Positions 47,640 through 59,311 of a DNA stretch of 64,000 bases are shown here, in pieces. The notes beneath the pieces were generated by a model. That model did no database searches and was not told the DNA's origin. It saw only the letters and a list, made by a program, of their open reading frames with translations. Each line of letters opens with the position of its first letter. Within the stretch, counting starts at the first letter, position 1. The stretch comes from Cryptomeria japonica (lineage: Eukaryota > Streptophyta > Pinopsida > Cupressales > Cupressaceae), in the NCBI RefSeq assembly GCF_030272615.1, contig NC_081405.1:611693065-611757064 (forward strand). Direction: 5' to 3'. A program made the position numbers and the translations under genes.

Positions 47640-50009
47640 CTGAAATAGTCATATCTCTTGACCGACATCCAATATATGCATCGCCTGTAGAAAGACAAGG
47701 TCTTCCCAAAATAACTGGATATCCTCCCAATGTGGCTTTAGGAGACAAAATCATTAAATCTACATGATATTCCCAAGAATCCAAAGTAACAACCACATCT
47801 TCAATCATACCATAAGGCCAAACAATGGAACTGACAGCAAGCTGCAGGACTGTAGGTGTAGGTCTAAGACTGGTTATGTCAAGTTTTTGCATAACATCTC
47901 TTGTCATTACATTGATGGATGCTACCAAATCTATTGAACCATTCTTTATCTAAGTTCCATTGATGACTATTTTCACAACAGGGCTACCAAGATCAGTATA
48001 TTTAGGAATTGAAACCTTTCCTAACATGATATCAGCCAATTGACCCATTACATACACTGTTTGCGGATCCTTTTTCTTTCTACCATGTTTCTTCAAACAT
48101 GCCTCCTTAAGTGTCTTACCATAAATAGGGACAACCTTAATAGCTTGTAACAATGGAATTTTAACACATACGTGTTTCACTTGATCTATGATATCAAAAC
48201 TTAGTTCCTCTTCCTGTTGAATATCTTTAGCTTGCAACGTCTAAGGAAATGGGGGTATTTGCTGATTTTGAGGTATTTGGGTTGTTGGACTAGAGATTTC
48301 TTGTTCCTTTTGTATCTTAGCTATAACTGGTGGAGATGGGTTAGGTAAGGTTGTCCCAGACCTGAGGTGAATATCACTTATAGAAAGAGAATAAGTCGGG
48401 TATTGATTAGGATCAACTAAATAAACTTGTTGTTGTTGCTGAGGCTTGTTATTAGGATTTGGTATTGGTTGAGTGGGCAACTATGCAGGTTTAGGTGGAA
48501 CAATATTGGCTGCAGGAGGAGGCATTATTGCAGGTGGTTGTGGCTGTGACATAGGTTGCTAATAACCAAATGACTGATTTGCCCATGGCTGACCTCCTCT
48601 CCATTGAGGGGCAGGTTGCCAATTCCCTTGGAATTGTTGCCATTGTCCCTGAGGTTGAGACCAATTTCCTTGTGGTTGCTACCACTGTGGAGTTTGATTT
48701 GAAAAATGCCACCCTTGGCCTTGAGGATTAGACCAATTTTGATAATTTCTAAAATTTTGAGCATATGGGGATTGCCATTGATTATTTTGTGTATAGGAAT
48801 TTCCACTATAACCAGAAAAAGAAAGTGGATCATGAGGCATACCTTGTCTTGGAAAATTTGGCCTTCTTTGAGAAACATAGAAAACTTGTTCATCATCACC
48901 TTGTATTGTCTTGAAATCAGGAACTTCAAGATTTACAACCATTTTACATCTGCAGTCTCTTTTCCTCTGTTTACAATGTGGGCAAAATTCTACAAGAACT
49001 GCATCAACTTCCTCATGTTTCTTCTTAGCTGAAAGTGTGTCCAATTGAGAAACCATATTGTTTATGATATCCTCCTTAAAATCCTTCAACAAATGGCTAA
49101 TCTCCATTCGATAAACTCCATTACTGGATGTTGATGAAGAAACCCCCGACTTGAAATGCCTACTCTTCTTAGAAGAAGATCTAGAATAATTTTGAAAATT
49201 TTGTCCAATGTCATTCCATGTTGATTGTGTTATGTCACCTCCTCCCATAAGATCCAAAGTGTCTGTGCATTCATCACTGATTCCTCTTAAAAATATCAAC
49301 TTAAGAGACTCTTCATTTAGAGTACTATGCTTGGACTTTTTGACACCGAATAAAAATCTCTCCAGATAATCCTCTAGACTCTCATCTTCTTTATGTGTCA
49401 TTATAAAAATATCATCCCAATGGCGGTCAGTCCCTCTACAATAATCCTTGTATTTCACAAGAAACAACCGTTTCATCTCATCCCATATAGTGATTGTGCT
49501 ACTCCCTAGACTCATAAACCATCTCAAAGCTAACTCTTTCAAAGTGGCAGGGAATATTTTGAGTCTATGGGCATCTGTAGTATAATCACAACTCTTACAA
49601 AGGATATCAAACTCAAACAAGAAAGTGTCGAGGTCTTCTGTCACTAATCTATAGAATTTAGGAAAGGAAGAAGCTAGAATGTTCTTGAGATTAGCATTAT
49701 CATGCTGATCAGATATAGGAAACTCAAATGTTGGAGTCACAGGTGGAGGTGGGTTATTCCCACTAGGGGGTGGATTTCCTTGCATTGGGCTTTGAGGAGG
49801 AGTTACTAAATGAATTTCCTCTTCAAGAGGTCCAAAGAGAAAATGGAGGCTATTCTTAGGAAGTTCAAATTCAAGAGGGTTCAAATTATCCGAGATTTGG
49901 TATAGTGCAGCAAAAGGATTTACATCTAGGGGTCATATGGATCCAGTCTTGTATGGTTAGGATGGCTGGGAAGGAATCTACCTTGAGCATCTCTTCTTTG
50001 TCTATGCAT
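47584..50009 (-). pseudogene. gag-pro: Element E gag and protease
   Basis: The start is MHRQRRDAQGRFLPS at 50009, with a frameshift before NPFAALYQIS near 49930. The gag domain (49880-49200) has FYRLVTEDLDTFLFEFD, ALRWFMSLGSSTITIWDEM, KEDESLEDYLERF and LKLIFLRGI, which is Retrotrans_gag. A CPHCKQRKRDCRC cluster (about 48980-48945) and a Gln/Pro/Trp-rich segment follow. Next is IHLRSGTTLPNP, then KIPLLQAIKVVPIYGKTLKE. The protease (about 47960-47640) reads IDLVASINVM, where DLGAS is expected, and later GYPVILGRPCL. TAG stops interrupt at about 48676, 48560, 48490, 48240 and 47950. Pol lies in another frame from about 47600. Confidence 0.88.
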
Positions 50010-50104
50010 TCAGATTTATGAGAATTACTTTAAACAAACCGATTTATCAAAAACAACTATATTGAAAGCTAAAAATTAATAACCATAACATATTCTTAGT
50101 TTGA

Positions 50105-50128
50105 GACCATCCTCGACAATGATGCCCA
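50105..50128 (-). promoter_or_regulatory. Primer-binding site of element E (decayed tRNA-Asp type)
   Basis: The reverse complement next to the LTR reads ttgggcatcattgtcgagga. It matches the Athila-type tRNA-Asp site tggcgccgttgccgggga with several transitions at CpG-rich positions. The frame of the match and the trailing gatgg support it. Confidence 0.6.
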
Positions 50129-50131
50129 AAA

Positions 50132-51429
50132 TGTTTGCTTCACCAATAGGAACAATAACTATAGCTAAAGTCTCAACCTAAATTTTGGACATTCCCTCTG
50201 TGAGGTTATTATCTCCATAACTGAAGTTCATTTATTTATCAACCTAGGGATGTATTACTTGAAATAGGTCTATACTATATATGCACTAAGTTCCTGCAAT
50301 AGCTATTCTACATAACTGCAGCAACTAAGCCTATTTGAAATAAGCAAGCAAGAATTATAACAACTGAATGGCTATAGGAAAAATCTGCATTAACATAAAA
50401 CCCAATTATAGAACTGTTAACTAAGTCCAAAGCTGACAAACAAAAATTACTCTGTTTGCTTTGGCTATAGGAACAATCACAGGATTTGTTTCCAATGGCT
50501 GCAGGAAGAGTCAATTGCCAGAATGACTACTGCAACATAAAGGAAAACTAAGTTAATAAATGCATAGGAATACTCACCAAGTGGGCCCCCTTGGATGAGT
50601 GTATCCAAGCTTCCAAAGATAACTCTAAATACTTAGAATAATATCACTTTATTCATTGTCTTTCAAAGGTCGATACAACACATCGAATGAAAGACAGCTA
50701 AAATCACTCTGCAACTTTATTTCTAAACCTTTTGTCTCTCTTCCCCTTCTCTCTCTAACCTCTGAGAAGAGGTGCAAATTCTTATTTAAAATAAAACTAC
50801 AACAACCTCCTACAATCTAGCTCACGTCGATGAAACAAGGTGGAGAATATTTATGACAAAAATCAAATGGAGTTAAGCCACTGAAAATGTGGATCTCTAC
50901 TAAACCGCAACCAAGAATATAGCATGGCAGTATTACAAGATTCCATGTTTACTGAAGACAAACATAAATGAGTCTTGCGCGCCCTGCTATTCCTTTGCCG
51001 CTCCTTACACCCATTATTCTCTTTGTTGTTTTGAACTTTTAACTGCCCCTTGAATATCTCTAACTGGCTTCATGACGTGACACAATAACCACCTCTGCAA
51101 CATCTTATTTACCCTACAATTAAAAAGATAGAACATACAAGCATACACATATATCTATTTTAATTAATTAAAAAACTTATACATTTTACACATGATATCG
51201 CCTATGATAATCCACATGGCAACATGATTAATTCACATGGCAACAAGAATAATTCACATGGCAACATCAATAATTGGTCAAGACAAAATAGGATTTAATG
51301 GGTTTAGTTAACATTTGGAATGCATATAGTCAAACTCTAATATATCATTACTATCCCATTATACGAATTAAAACATGGTAAAAACTTATGAGTTTTAAGA
51401 ATAAAAGGAGCTAATATCTCAGCTCATCA
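50132..51429 (-). repeat. 5' LTR of element E
   Basis: The LTR is 1298 bp, TGTTTGCTTCACC...CTCATCA in + orientation, followed by the ctgat duplication and element D integrase sequence. It contains one extra copy of a short word (cacatggcaacaagaataatt, about 51232-51275) relative to the 3' LTR. Confidence 0.9.
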
Positions 51430-51434
51430 CTGAT

Positions 51435-51864
51435 CATCAAAATCATATCTGCAAGATTTGATCTATCTTACATTATCTTCATTAACCTTCACATTAACAC
51501 TTTCAACAATCTTTCTCAACCTTTTATTATAAAACCGGTAGGCCTTACTTCTAGTAGAATAACCAAGAAATATTCCTTCATCACATCTAGCATCAAAATT
51601 TCCAAGATCTTCATCTCTTTTGATATAGCATTTACTACCAAAAATTCTAACATATCTAACAGTAGGAGCATGACCAAACCATAACTCATTAGGAGTCTTA
51701 CCAGTATCACCTTTGACATTTACCCAGTTAAGAGTGTATACTGCAGTACTTACAGCTTCTCTCCAGAACGTTTCCTCCAATCATCTTGGTTCTAGAAGCT
51801 TCTTGAACTATTCTATTCTTTCTCTCTACAACACCATTCTATTGTGGTGTCCTATGAGCAAATA
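51435..51864 (-). pseudogene. pol: Element D integrase, C-terminal part
   Basis: The - strand reads TFWREAVSTAVYTLNWVN, KTPNELWFGHAPTVRYVRIF, GSKCYIKRDEDLGNFD, CDEGIFLGYSTRSKAYRFYN and RLRKIVESVNVKVNE. This is the normal end of a copia integrase. It begins right after the E3 junction (NGVVERKN... in two frames, with the catalytic Glu) and stops at the ctgat duplication of element E. Confidence 0.88.
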
Positions 51865-51869
51865 ACTAT

Positions 51870-52922
51870 TGTTTTCATGCTAGAAATCATTAAATTTAAT
51901 AAGCTAATTAGGAAATAAGGACGATCACAGATCCTTAACTAATCAAGATGATTTAAAACATAAGTCAATAGAATAATATTCTAGAATCGAAAGATTTAAA
52001 CAAATTCAAACTCCCTATTCCAGATTTGCACTTCCATTGTTCTTCTCCAAATTGCATGTATGGCTCTCATGTATTGCACTGGGATTTTCTTGCATAAGAT
52101 GGAAATTGTTTTGAAGAGTGTGATCTAGATTGATTTGAGAAATTGATGTTGTTTATATAGATTTTCAAGAGATATGGGGAGGGATTTTGAACTGAAGTCC
52201 TGATTGGGAGTGAACTGTTTTAGATTGATTAGTTAACAGAGCTGATTGATTTGTTAACTGAGAATGATTGAATAGTCAACTAAATAGATTAGATTGTGAA
52301 CTAAATAGATTGAAGAGATGACTGAATTGATTGATTAGTTAGAAAAGGTGATGTGAAGTGAAAAGGGGAGATTGGAGAGTTAACTGAGTTAATTGATTTG
52401 ATCAATCAGTTATGATTTTTAACATGTGTTGTAGGAGATTGAATTGAAATTCAACTTCATTCTTATTTGGATTTGAATTTGGGTTTTCGAATGCTGAAAT
52501 GCGCATGAGATTAACTGAAATTCATTGAAATTCAGATTGGGTGAAATGTTAATTTGATGAAATTGGAATTAGATGAAATTAAGTTGAAATTCGAATTTGG
52601 GGATTTGGAAGAAAGAGTTAATTAATTAAATAATTTAAATAAAATTATTTAATCTTTAGAAATGAGGTTAATTAAATCATAAAGATTATTTAATTAAGGA
52701 ATTAATCGTGATTAATTAAATAAATAATATTTAATTAATAGTTGAGATAGGGTTAACTGATTAATTAATTAAAGGATATAAATTTGATAATTAGAAATGT
52801 TAAAAATGATGTTTGAGGCAGTTTAGAAGAATAATTAACTTAATTAAATAATTAAAGAATTACTTAATTAATTAGGATGAATAATTACTGTATGATTAAT
52901 GAGACATTTTTAGGTGTCTACA
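51870..52922 (-). repeat. 3' LTR of element E3
   Basis: It runs TGTTTTCATGC...GTGTCTACA in + orientation. The polypurine tract is adjacent (52923-52935, reverse complement aaagaggagcaaa). The TATA motif on the - strand is at 52151-52160 (ctatataaac). The last 300 bp are AT-rich with many taattaat words. Confidence 0.9.
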
Positions 52923-52935
52923 TTTGCTCCTCTTT

Positions 52936-55739
52936 GAGACAATGTCGGAATGACGTTGTTTCAAGGAAAATGAAAAATATTCTGCCCTAGTATGCCTCAA
53001 CAATATTAAGGTATAATGCCCCCTCGAGAAATTGTTTGTGCATTGAAGGCATGAATGATTTCTTGAAAGAAGAAGAATTTTATATGAGAGATGGAAGAAT
53101 GGTTAGTTGATGACATGAATGAGTTTGATTGGATAGAAGAAATGGTTAGAATGATTTGTAGATTGATTGATTGATCAATTGGATTGATAAGATTGATTAG
53201 ATTGAGATAAAGTCTGGTTTCAGGATGAACACGTCCTATATAAGACAAAAATGATCAAAACGTCTAGTTTCAAGAAGGATACATACTATATAAGATGAAG
53301 ATAAATGATCATGTTTGGTTTCAAGAAGGAATATCCTGTATAAGAAAAATGATAGATCAAAATATGACGAAAGTGAAGAATAATTGATTGATACATAGAA
53401 TAGTTGATATGAGGAAATGATTTGAGATGGAATTAAATAGATGAAAAGATTGGAATTAAGTGATGAGAGAGACCATGTTAGATGAATGAATGATAATGAA
53501 GAATAATTAGGTCAATCCACGAACAAATACTTGATGAAAGAGTGATCTTGAATGATACAATCAACATGATGAGATGAATGATGGAATAATGAACTTTTGT
53601 GCCTTTATTAATAGTACAACACAGATTCATCACTGAGCCTTATTATGTAATAATGAATCTGCGTACATCAGGGTATAAGGAACCAAGATGTAAAGGTATC
53701 TCATTGCAAAGAAAAAATATGTAGCAAACAAGGAGTGAACCCTCCATTTTGGGAATAGCGCTAGGGGTCGAGGTATGTGCGGTAGTCACAAGCATAGATA
53801 TCCCTGACTTTAATTTTTGCATAGGATACTTGCCAAATGAACATACCAATCACAAACACCCACTGGAACTATTGCCCTAGAACTTCATTGGTTCACACCA
53901 CAAACAACAAACATAGAAAAAGATCATGCTCATCGCGGCTCCTCTAGTCACTTGTGGACATCCTTGAGTAGCATAGTAACATGACCTGTCACCAATTGAT
54001 AAAAGATAAAGACCAACTAGGACAAAATGCAATAGCCATACTAATCCATGTCTTCGTTTTGATTGCTTGATGTGATGGTCGATAATGTCTAGTTTCAGAA
54101 AGTTGTGGACCTCGTTTAAGACTGACCTGTCTAGTTTCGAGTGTATCCTCTTCTGTTTAAGACAAGACAATGATCATTTGATATAGATAGTTGTCGATCG
54201 ATAATACAGTTTGATTAGCTTGGTTGCAGATTTTGATTAGATAGTTTTATCCTTTGCGAACTTCATGCGAAGTGTTTGCTGGATATCTGCTAGGGTGTTT
54301 GATTCTTGCGAGATATTTTATTGCAAGTTTTTGATGTTTTTCAATTTTTAGTTTGTTTTTCGAGGTTTACAATGTTTAGGTTTTTTTCAGGATCGTATTT
54401 GAATGTTTTTGGTTGATTTTGTTGGATTTTTTGATGTTTTTGATATTTATTCAGGATCTTTTTATGATTTTTATGATTTTTTCATGACTTTATCTGATTT
54501 TTATGATTTTTTCAGGACTTTATCTGATTTTTAGGATTTTATCAGGACTTTATCTGATTTTTAAGATTTTTTCAAGACATTATCTGATTTTTAAGATTTT
54601 TTGTAGCTATGCCCCCAGTATGCAGACCTATTATGACATGATGATCTAGGCGATGCATATGGAAACAATGAATTTTTGATATGAGTTATGCTAATGCAAG
54701 ATGCATGATGAATATGCAATTCTTATTTGAACAAGGATGATTCTGTGCGTCTTTCATTATAAAATACACTAATTGGACTAAAGGTGCAAAACATTTTAGA
54801 GATAGGAGTTCATTCCATTCTTAGAAGACCTTAGATCATCCAATCTAACACACTATGTAGCCAAGATTTATGAATGGAGGCATGGAAAACTTCTCCATCA
54901 ATTCTTGAAACTTTTGATCTTCTTTTGCCCATGTGTGTGTACAGTTGAGTTTATTCCTGCCCATATAACCATTACAGACCCTTGGAATCCTATGTGGCTA
55001 GCTATGTGAGTTATTCTAACTTCAAAAGCAACCTAGATAGAGCCTCATTTCCAACAAGATTTTAGGGCTCCGATGAGCTTATACACCGTAATCTCTCGAA
55101 TATTGCTCCATTGCTAGCAGGCGTCCATATCCCTGATGGAGTTACTTGCATGTTCCCTTAGTCAAGCTTTTATTGCACATTTTTGCATGTTATTTCAGTT
55201 ATATATCATTTCTCATTTTGCCTTTAATTAGATATTGGCATAACACTTTTTTCTTTTATTTTCTTACCTTGACTTGTAAGTAATGATGACACCTACTTGG
55301 GTATGACAATTACAGCAGCGCTGAAGCAGAATATTGGATTTTTCACTAGCCATAGGGCCAACTAGGTATCTGTAATGACTTAGAGCATGTGATTAATGTG
55401 TGAGATATATCAATTGATAGATGTTGGGTAACAAGCCTTAATAGTGAAACCTCTACACAACCATGGATAAAGCTTAATCACAAGGTTTCATTGAAGATAA
55501 ATGTCTAAAGACCTCCTAAAGACTTCATGAACAAGTATCTAGGAAATGAGGCCACCTTCTCTCCTTTCAATGTAGACAGGTGAATGACTTAGACAATCAC
55601 CTTGTTTTATTGATGCAACTATATGCGCAAGCAAAGATTATAGGCTATGAAGATTGAAAATGCGATGCATTTAGGAAATAAACTATATGAGATGCAACAC
55701 ATTTAAGGAAAATGATATGCAAATGCGGAAAGTAAATGC
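52936..55739 (-). other. 3' noncoding region of element E3
   Basis: It includes ccccctcgag near 53019 (also near the 3' end of the Tat internals), runs of gatgaatgat words, and a conserved block at 53876-53973 shared with Tat copies A and B. A T-rich tandem repeat lies at 54451-54603. I find no retroviral domain. The 97-codon frame at 53877-54170 covers the conserved block. Confidence 0.6.
54451..54603. repeat. 30-bp T-rich tandem repeat
   Basis: About four to five units of gactttatctgatttttatg plus a T-run repeat with a 30-bp period; divergence between units is low. The A-rich segments of Tat copies A (5640-5810) and B (11700-11870) lie at a comparable position on the opposite strand. Confidence 0.85.
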
Positions 55740-57292
55740 TAAATTAACCCAACCCTTAGATGTAATATCTTTTAAGGTAGATGTTGTTATTGGGTCGGTA
55801 TGAATTTTGTGTAAATAATTCATTGGTCTTTGTTTGAAGAGTTGGATAAACCTGTCTTTTTCAATAGGTTATTCAACTGGGTGTATTCCATGTACATGTT
55901 TGGCTATAACCTCATTATTTTCAAACCAATCTAGCTATGGTAAATCTTCTTGCCCCCAATCTTTTAAGTGTAGGTGTATGAGGCAAATAGATTTTGGTTC
56001 CGAAGTTGTGACATGAGCGGGTGCTATGCCTGTTTCTATTGATGCATTTGAAGAGGATGATGAAGCCAACCAGGAGTTGATCTCATTAGCTGGTGTTATG
56101 CATGTGCTTGAAGAAGATGATGGAACAATTTGGGTGTTGATTTTATTAGCTAGTTCCATGCTTGTTTCTGTCACCACATTGTCATGTGAAAATGGTGCAC
56201 ATACAATCATTGATAAATTATTCTAGATACGGTATGATTTGGATCATGAAGGAGACTAAGAGAAATGGTAAGTTCATTTGAGAGGAATCTTGTGAGAAAC
56301 ATGGAGGATTATGACATGGAGATGAAGGGATGGAGAGATCTTGATTAGGATTTGGAGAAATAATGGGATCTTGCTTAGGGCATGAAGGTGAAGGAATCCT
56401 TTGATCTTGAATTTGAAAGGGATTATTAGGAAGGATGAAAGGGATGTCCTGATCTTGCTTAGGAGGTGGATGTTGGATGGGACTTGAAAGACCACTTTTT
56501 TCTTGAGATAAAAGGGGATCATTATGAGTAGAATAGAAGAGAATGAGGGGATCATCATAGGATTCTTCTTCGGTGGGATCTTGATCAAAAATTGGGTAGG
56601 ATGGAAGGGTTTGTTCTTGATCTTGAGTTGTTTCATGACTAATTTCTTCTGATTTTGGATTATCCTTTTGATATGGGGAATGATTTTGGATATGAATGGG
56701 AGATTTTTGGAAGGTTTCAACACTTTGGCCTAATGAGAAAGGATTTTGAATGAGAGTCTCTAAATCATAACTTGGATTAGATTGGATTTGTACGATGGAT
56801 AGCCCTTGGGAGATTGTGTTATTGGATAGATATGGTGTGGACTGCTCTTGTGTGACTTCAGGGGATGATGAAATGGTGGATAGATATGATTGATTTGGAA
56901 TTTGGGACTTGATTTTGGTTGAAAGGGGTTTGAATGTTGAGTTGATGTGATTGGTATGATTGATATGTTGGGTTGAAAGAAAAATAAGGTTGACATGACT
57001 CTAATGTTGGTTGAACTGAAGCAGGAGTGATTTTATTGAAGAATGAAGGTTGACATGTTTGAATGGTCTCACAAGAAAAATAAGGTTGCCTTGATAATGA
57101 TTCCCTTGTGGTTATCACTTCCCTCATCATTTTTTCTAACCAATCCCTATGGTTGTTAAGACTAGTCATTTCTCTCATTTGTTGAGCTAAAATCTCTATG
57201 GATGATGATGGAATAGGAATGGAAGGGATGAATTCTTCACCTTCCCTATGAAATGCATAACACCATTCCATGATGTTCGCTTGATTGGTTTG
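55740..57292 (-). pseudogene. Element E3 main ORF: Pro/Gln/Ser-rich protein of unknown function
   Basis: On the - strand it starts near TNQANIMEWCYAFHREGEEF (ATG at 57271), followed by EILAQQMREMTSLNNHRDWL and a segment with repeated QPYFS/QPSFF motifs. After a frameshift near 56890 an open frame runs without stops to 56218-56220. That frame is rich in Pro, Gln, Ser and Asp, with repeats such as KQDQDIPF and KQDPIIS. A further open part (56210-55935, then to about 55740 with two stops) has SSSSSTCITPANEINSW, LKDWGQEDLP and DRFIQLFKQRPMNYLHKIH. Much of it is low complexity. I cannot assign a function; by position it could be a gag replacement. Confidence 0.55.
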
Positions 57293-58768
57293 GACCTAAG
57301 ATTGCAACAGGTAAGATGTTTTCTTCATTTATCGAATGTTGCAATGTTTGATTTTGATTTTGATGTTGATGTTGACACTTGATCTTTTTGAAAAATGTTG
57401 CAAAGATGCAATAGAAAATCAATGAAAAACAACTTGACATAACCAAAAGAGAGCATTGTTTAAAATTTTTTTTCAAACCCTTGTGGATGTTGAGATCTTT
57501 TTCAAAACCTCATTTTTTGTTTTCAATAAAATTTTGGTCATTCGATAGCACATCAAGTAGACTCTCCTATGGTCAAAAGGTCATAAATATTACCATAGCC
57601 CACATATTGATACTCCATCAGCTCAAACAACCCTATCACACCCTAAGGTGTGCCCTTTTTTTTCCTTTGTCCAGAAATTAAACCAAAGAGGATTGCTCCT
57701 GAATTGGCTCATTATCCTGGGAGATATATGGTGAGTGTCTTGGGGGTGGATTCTTTCCCACCCTTGCACCGTGATAGTATAAGTGTCTAGTTACTGACTC
57801 GGTTTGGCCTCTAGATCCTAAGGTATTTAATCAGGGTTTCGTTCAGGTGGTCATAATCAACAGCGTGTTATGCTTCATTAAGGAGGTCTCCCAGTCTGAA
57901 GAGGTCACGCTCTACAGATTTTCTCATACCACATAGGCATTGAGGGAGGTATAACGTCGTTATGATAGCATGTATCATCTGTTTCTTACAATTTTCATTG
58001 CAAACATATTTATTTTATAGTGGTTTAGAATACTTGGCATTAGTCGTTTCCACTTAGGTCATTCCCTCTCACTTGGCCTTATGGGCTACTTGGGAGGTAG
58101 GCCTTCTAAAGGTTTTATCACTAATGCAGAATTGACAGAAAGCATGAAAGAGACCTAGGTCTAGCTTTTTGGTCACCCAGTTAAGGGGAGAGCATATGCC
58201 TACCACCTTGAAAACACGGAAAACAAAGTTCTTTTTAAACCTTCATCGCAAAATTGTCTATACTACTTGGAGATGTTGCTCCAAAAGACATGATGTTTAT
58301 TTTATCCGATATTGCTATGATGCGGAAATAAAAAGTAGAATGTTTGTTTTGTTCTTTTTAACAACACAAATGAAAGTCTGTCTAAGCTACCCCTACAAGA
58401 AAATCAAAAAGTTGTTAGCACATGGTGGGCTTTCCAGCCTAATTCTTCCTCTTGGTTACAAATTTGACCTTTCTATTTGTAGAAACAAATCTAATTACTG
58501 ACAAAAAAAAAAAGAGAAAATGAAACAAAGACATTCTAACCTTTACTAGCAAGTGTGAACTACCTTCTAAGAAAATGTGAACTAATATACTAGCAAATGC
58601 GAATTAATGTATAATCAAATGCGAATTACTGTCTAAGCAATTGCGAACTAACATACTAGCAAATGTGAATTAATGTGTAATCAAATGTGAATTACCATCT
58701 AAGCATTTGCAAATTACTTACTGAACTTGAAAAATTAATTTAGATAGAAGAAAAAGATAGAAGAGAGG
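57293..58768 (-). other. Internal spacer of element E3
   Basis: There is no supported gene. Short frames on both strands (for example 58169-58501 on +) look like chance. A 66-bp tandem repeat occupies 58579-58710 and an A-run 58503-58512. Confidence 0.5.
58579..58710. repeat. 66-bp tandem duplication built from a caaatgcgaatta subrepeat
   Basis: Two 66-bp units start gaactaatatactag (58579) and gaactaacatactag (58645). Inside each, caaatg(c/t)gaatta recurs. The same word pattern continues more loosely to 58735 and reappears (gcaattgcaaat) near 59150-59210. Confidence 0.85.
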
Positions 58769-59011
58769 TCAATTTTCACTTTCGATGAATTCATTCCAGG
58801 TAAGATGGGCTAGAATTTTGATGTCATCATAAACCTTGAACTTTTTCAGGAACTTGCCTATAGTACGCTAATATTTAATGATGGCTTCTTCTTTCTCAAT
58901 TTCTTGGATGTTCTTTCCTGCCTTCACAAGTCTTTGATATGCTTTTTGTTGTCTCTTGTGCTCTTTCCTCCTCCTGGCACCTGAAATTTTGAAAGTTACC
59001 TTATTTGCCAT
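58769..59011 (-). pseudogene. Element E3 small basic ORF
   Basis: The ATG at 59011 begins 283 bases after the primer-binding site. It is an 80-codon frame with one TAG near 58868 and a stop at 58769-58771. It opens MANKVTFKISGARRRKEHKR and is rich in Lys and Arg, with RLVKAGKNIQEIEKEEA after it and IKILAHLTWNEF near the end. It is the first ORF of the element. I do not recognise the family; nucleic-acid binding would fit the charge. Confidence 0.5.
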
Positions 59012-59293
59012 GGGGTTAAAGATATTGCATGCACAAAAAACAAATTTGCCTGAATTGAATTTTTTTTATGGGTTAATCTTGCAAATACAATTAAAGCCAA
59101 CACAATAATAAAAATTGAAATTATGGGTTAACTGTGCAATTGCGTATTAGTTAAAGCAATTGCAAATCTTAATGATAGCAATTGTGCATTAATAATGGCA
59201 ATTGCAAATTATTGTCAATACAAGTGTGCACTCCATTTTTCTTGTTCTGTACGACACTTGCAAATCACAAAAAAAATAGAATCAGAGGTCATT

Positions 59294-59310
59294 TCACGTC
59301 GGGTTCACCA
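59294..59310 (-). promoter_or_regulatory. Primer-binding site of element E3
   Basis: The reverse complement is tggtgaacccgacgtga, identical over 17 bases to the Tat site at 8876-8892. It is one base from the LTR. Confidence 0.8.
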
Positions 59311-59311
59311 T

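Larger units (their letters stand above)
40290..51429 (-). mobile_element. Element E: Athila-like Ty3/gypsy element with an extra 3' ORF
   Basis: It is 11.1 kb with a perfect ctgat duplication (40285-40289 and 51430-51434). LTRs are 1277 and 1298 bp. Order on the - strand: primer-binding site (decayed tRNA-Asp type), gag-protease, RT, RNase H, integrase, internal G16 tract, long extra ORF, polypurine tract. An Asp-type primer site and an ORF in the env position are characteristic of Athila. There is a single RNase H, unlike the Tat complex. Pol is one frame broken mainly by stop codons, so it is less scrambled than the neighbouring elements. Confidence 0.88.

Noticed and set aside
48525-48929. 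134-codon - strand ORF rich in Ile/Lys
   Set aside because: It is the shifted frame of element E gag's Gln/Trp-rich region; the gag frame continues through it with only TAG stops.
56274-56723. 149-codon Ile/Pro/Lys-rich ORF
   Set aside because: It is the shifted frame of the E3 Pro/Gln/Ser ORF, which is open across the same stretch with a more plausible composition.
58169-58501. 110-codon + strand ORF in E3
   Set aside because: It is opposite to the element's coding strand, shows no motif and is flanked by repeats.
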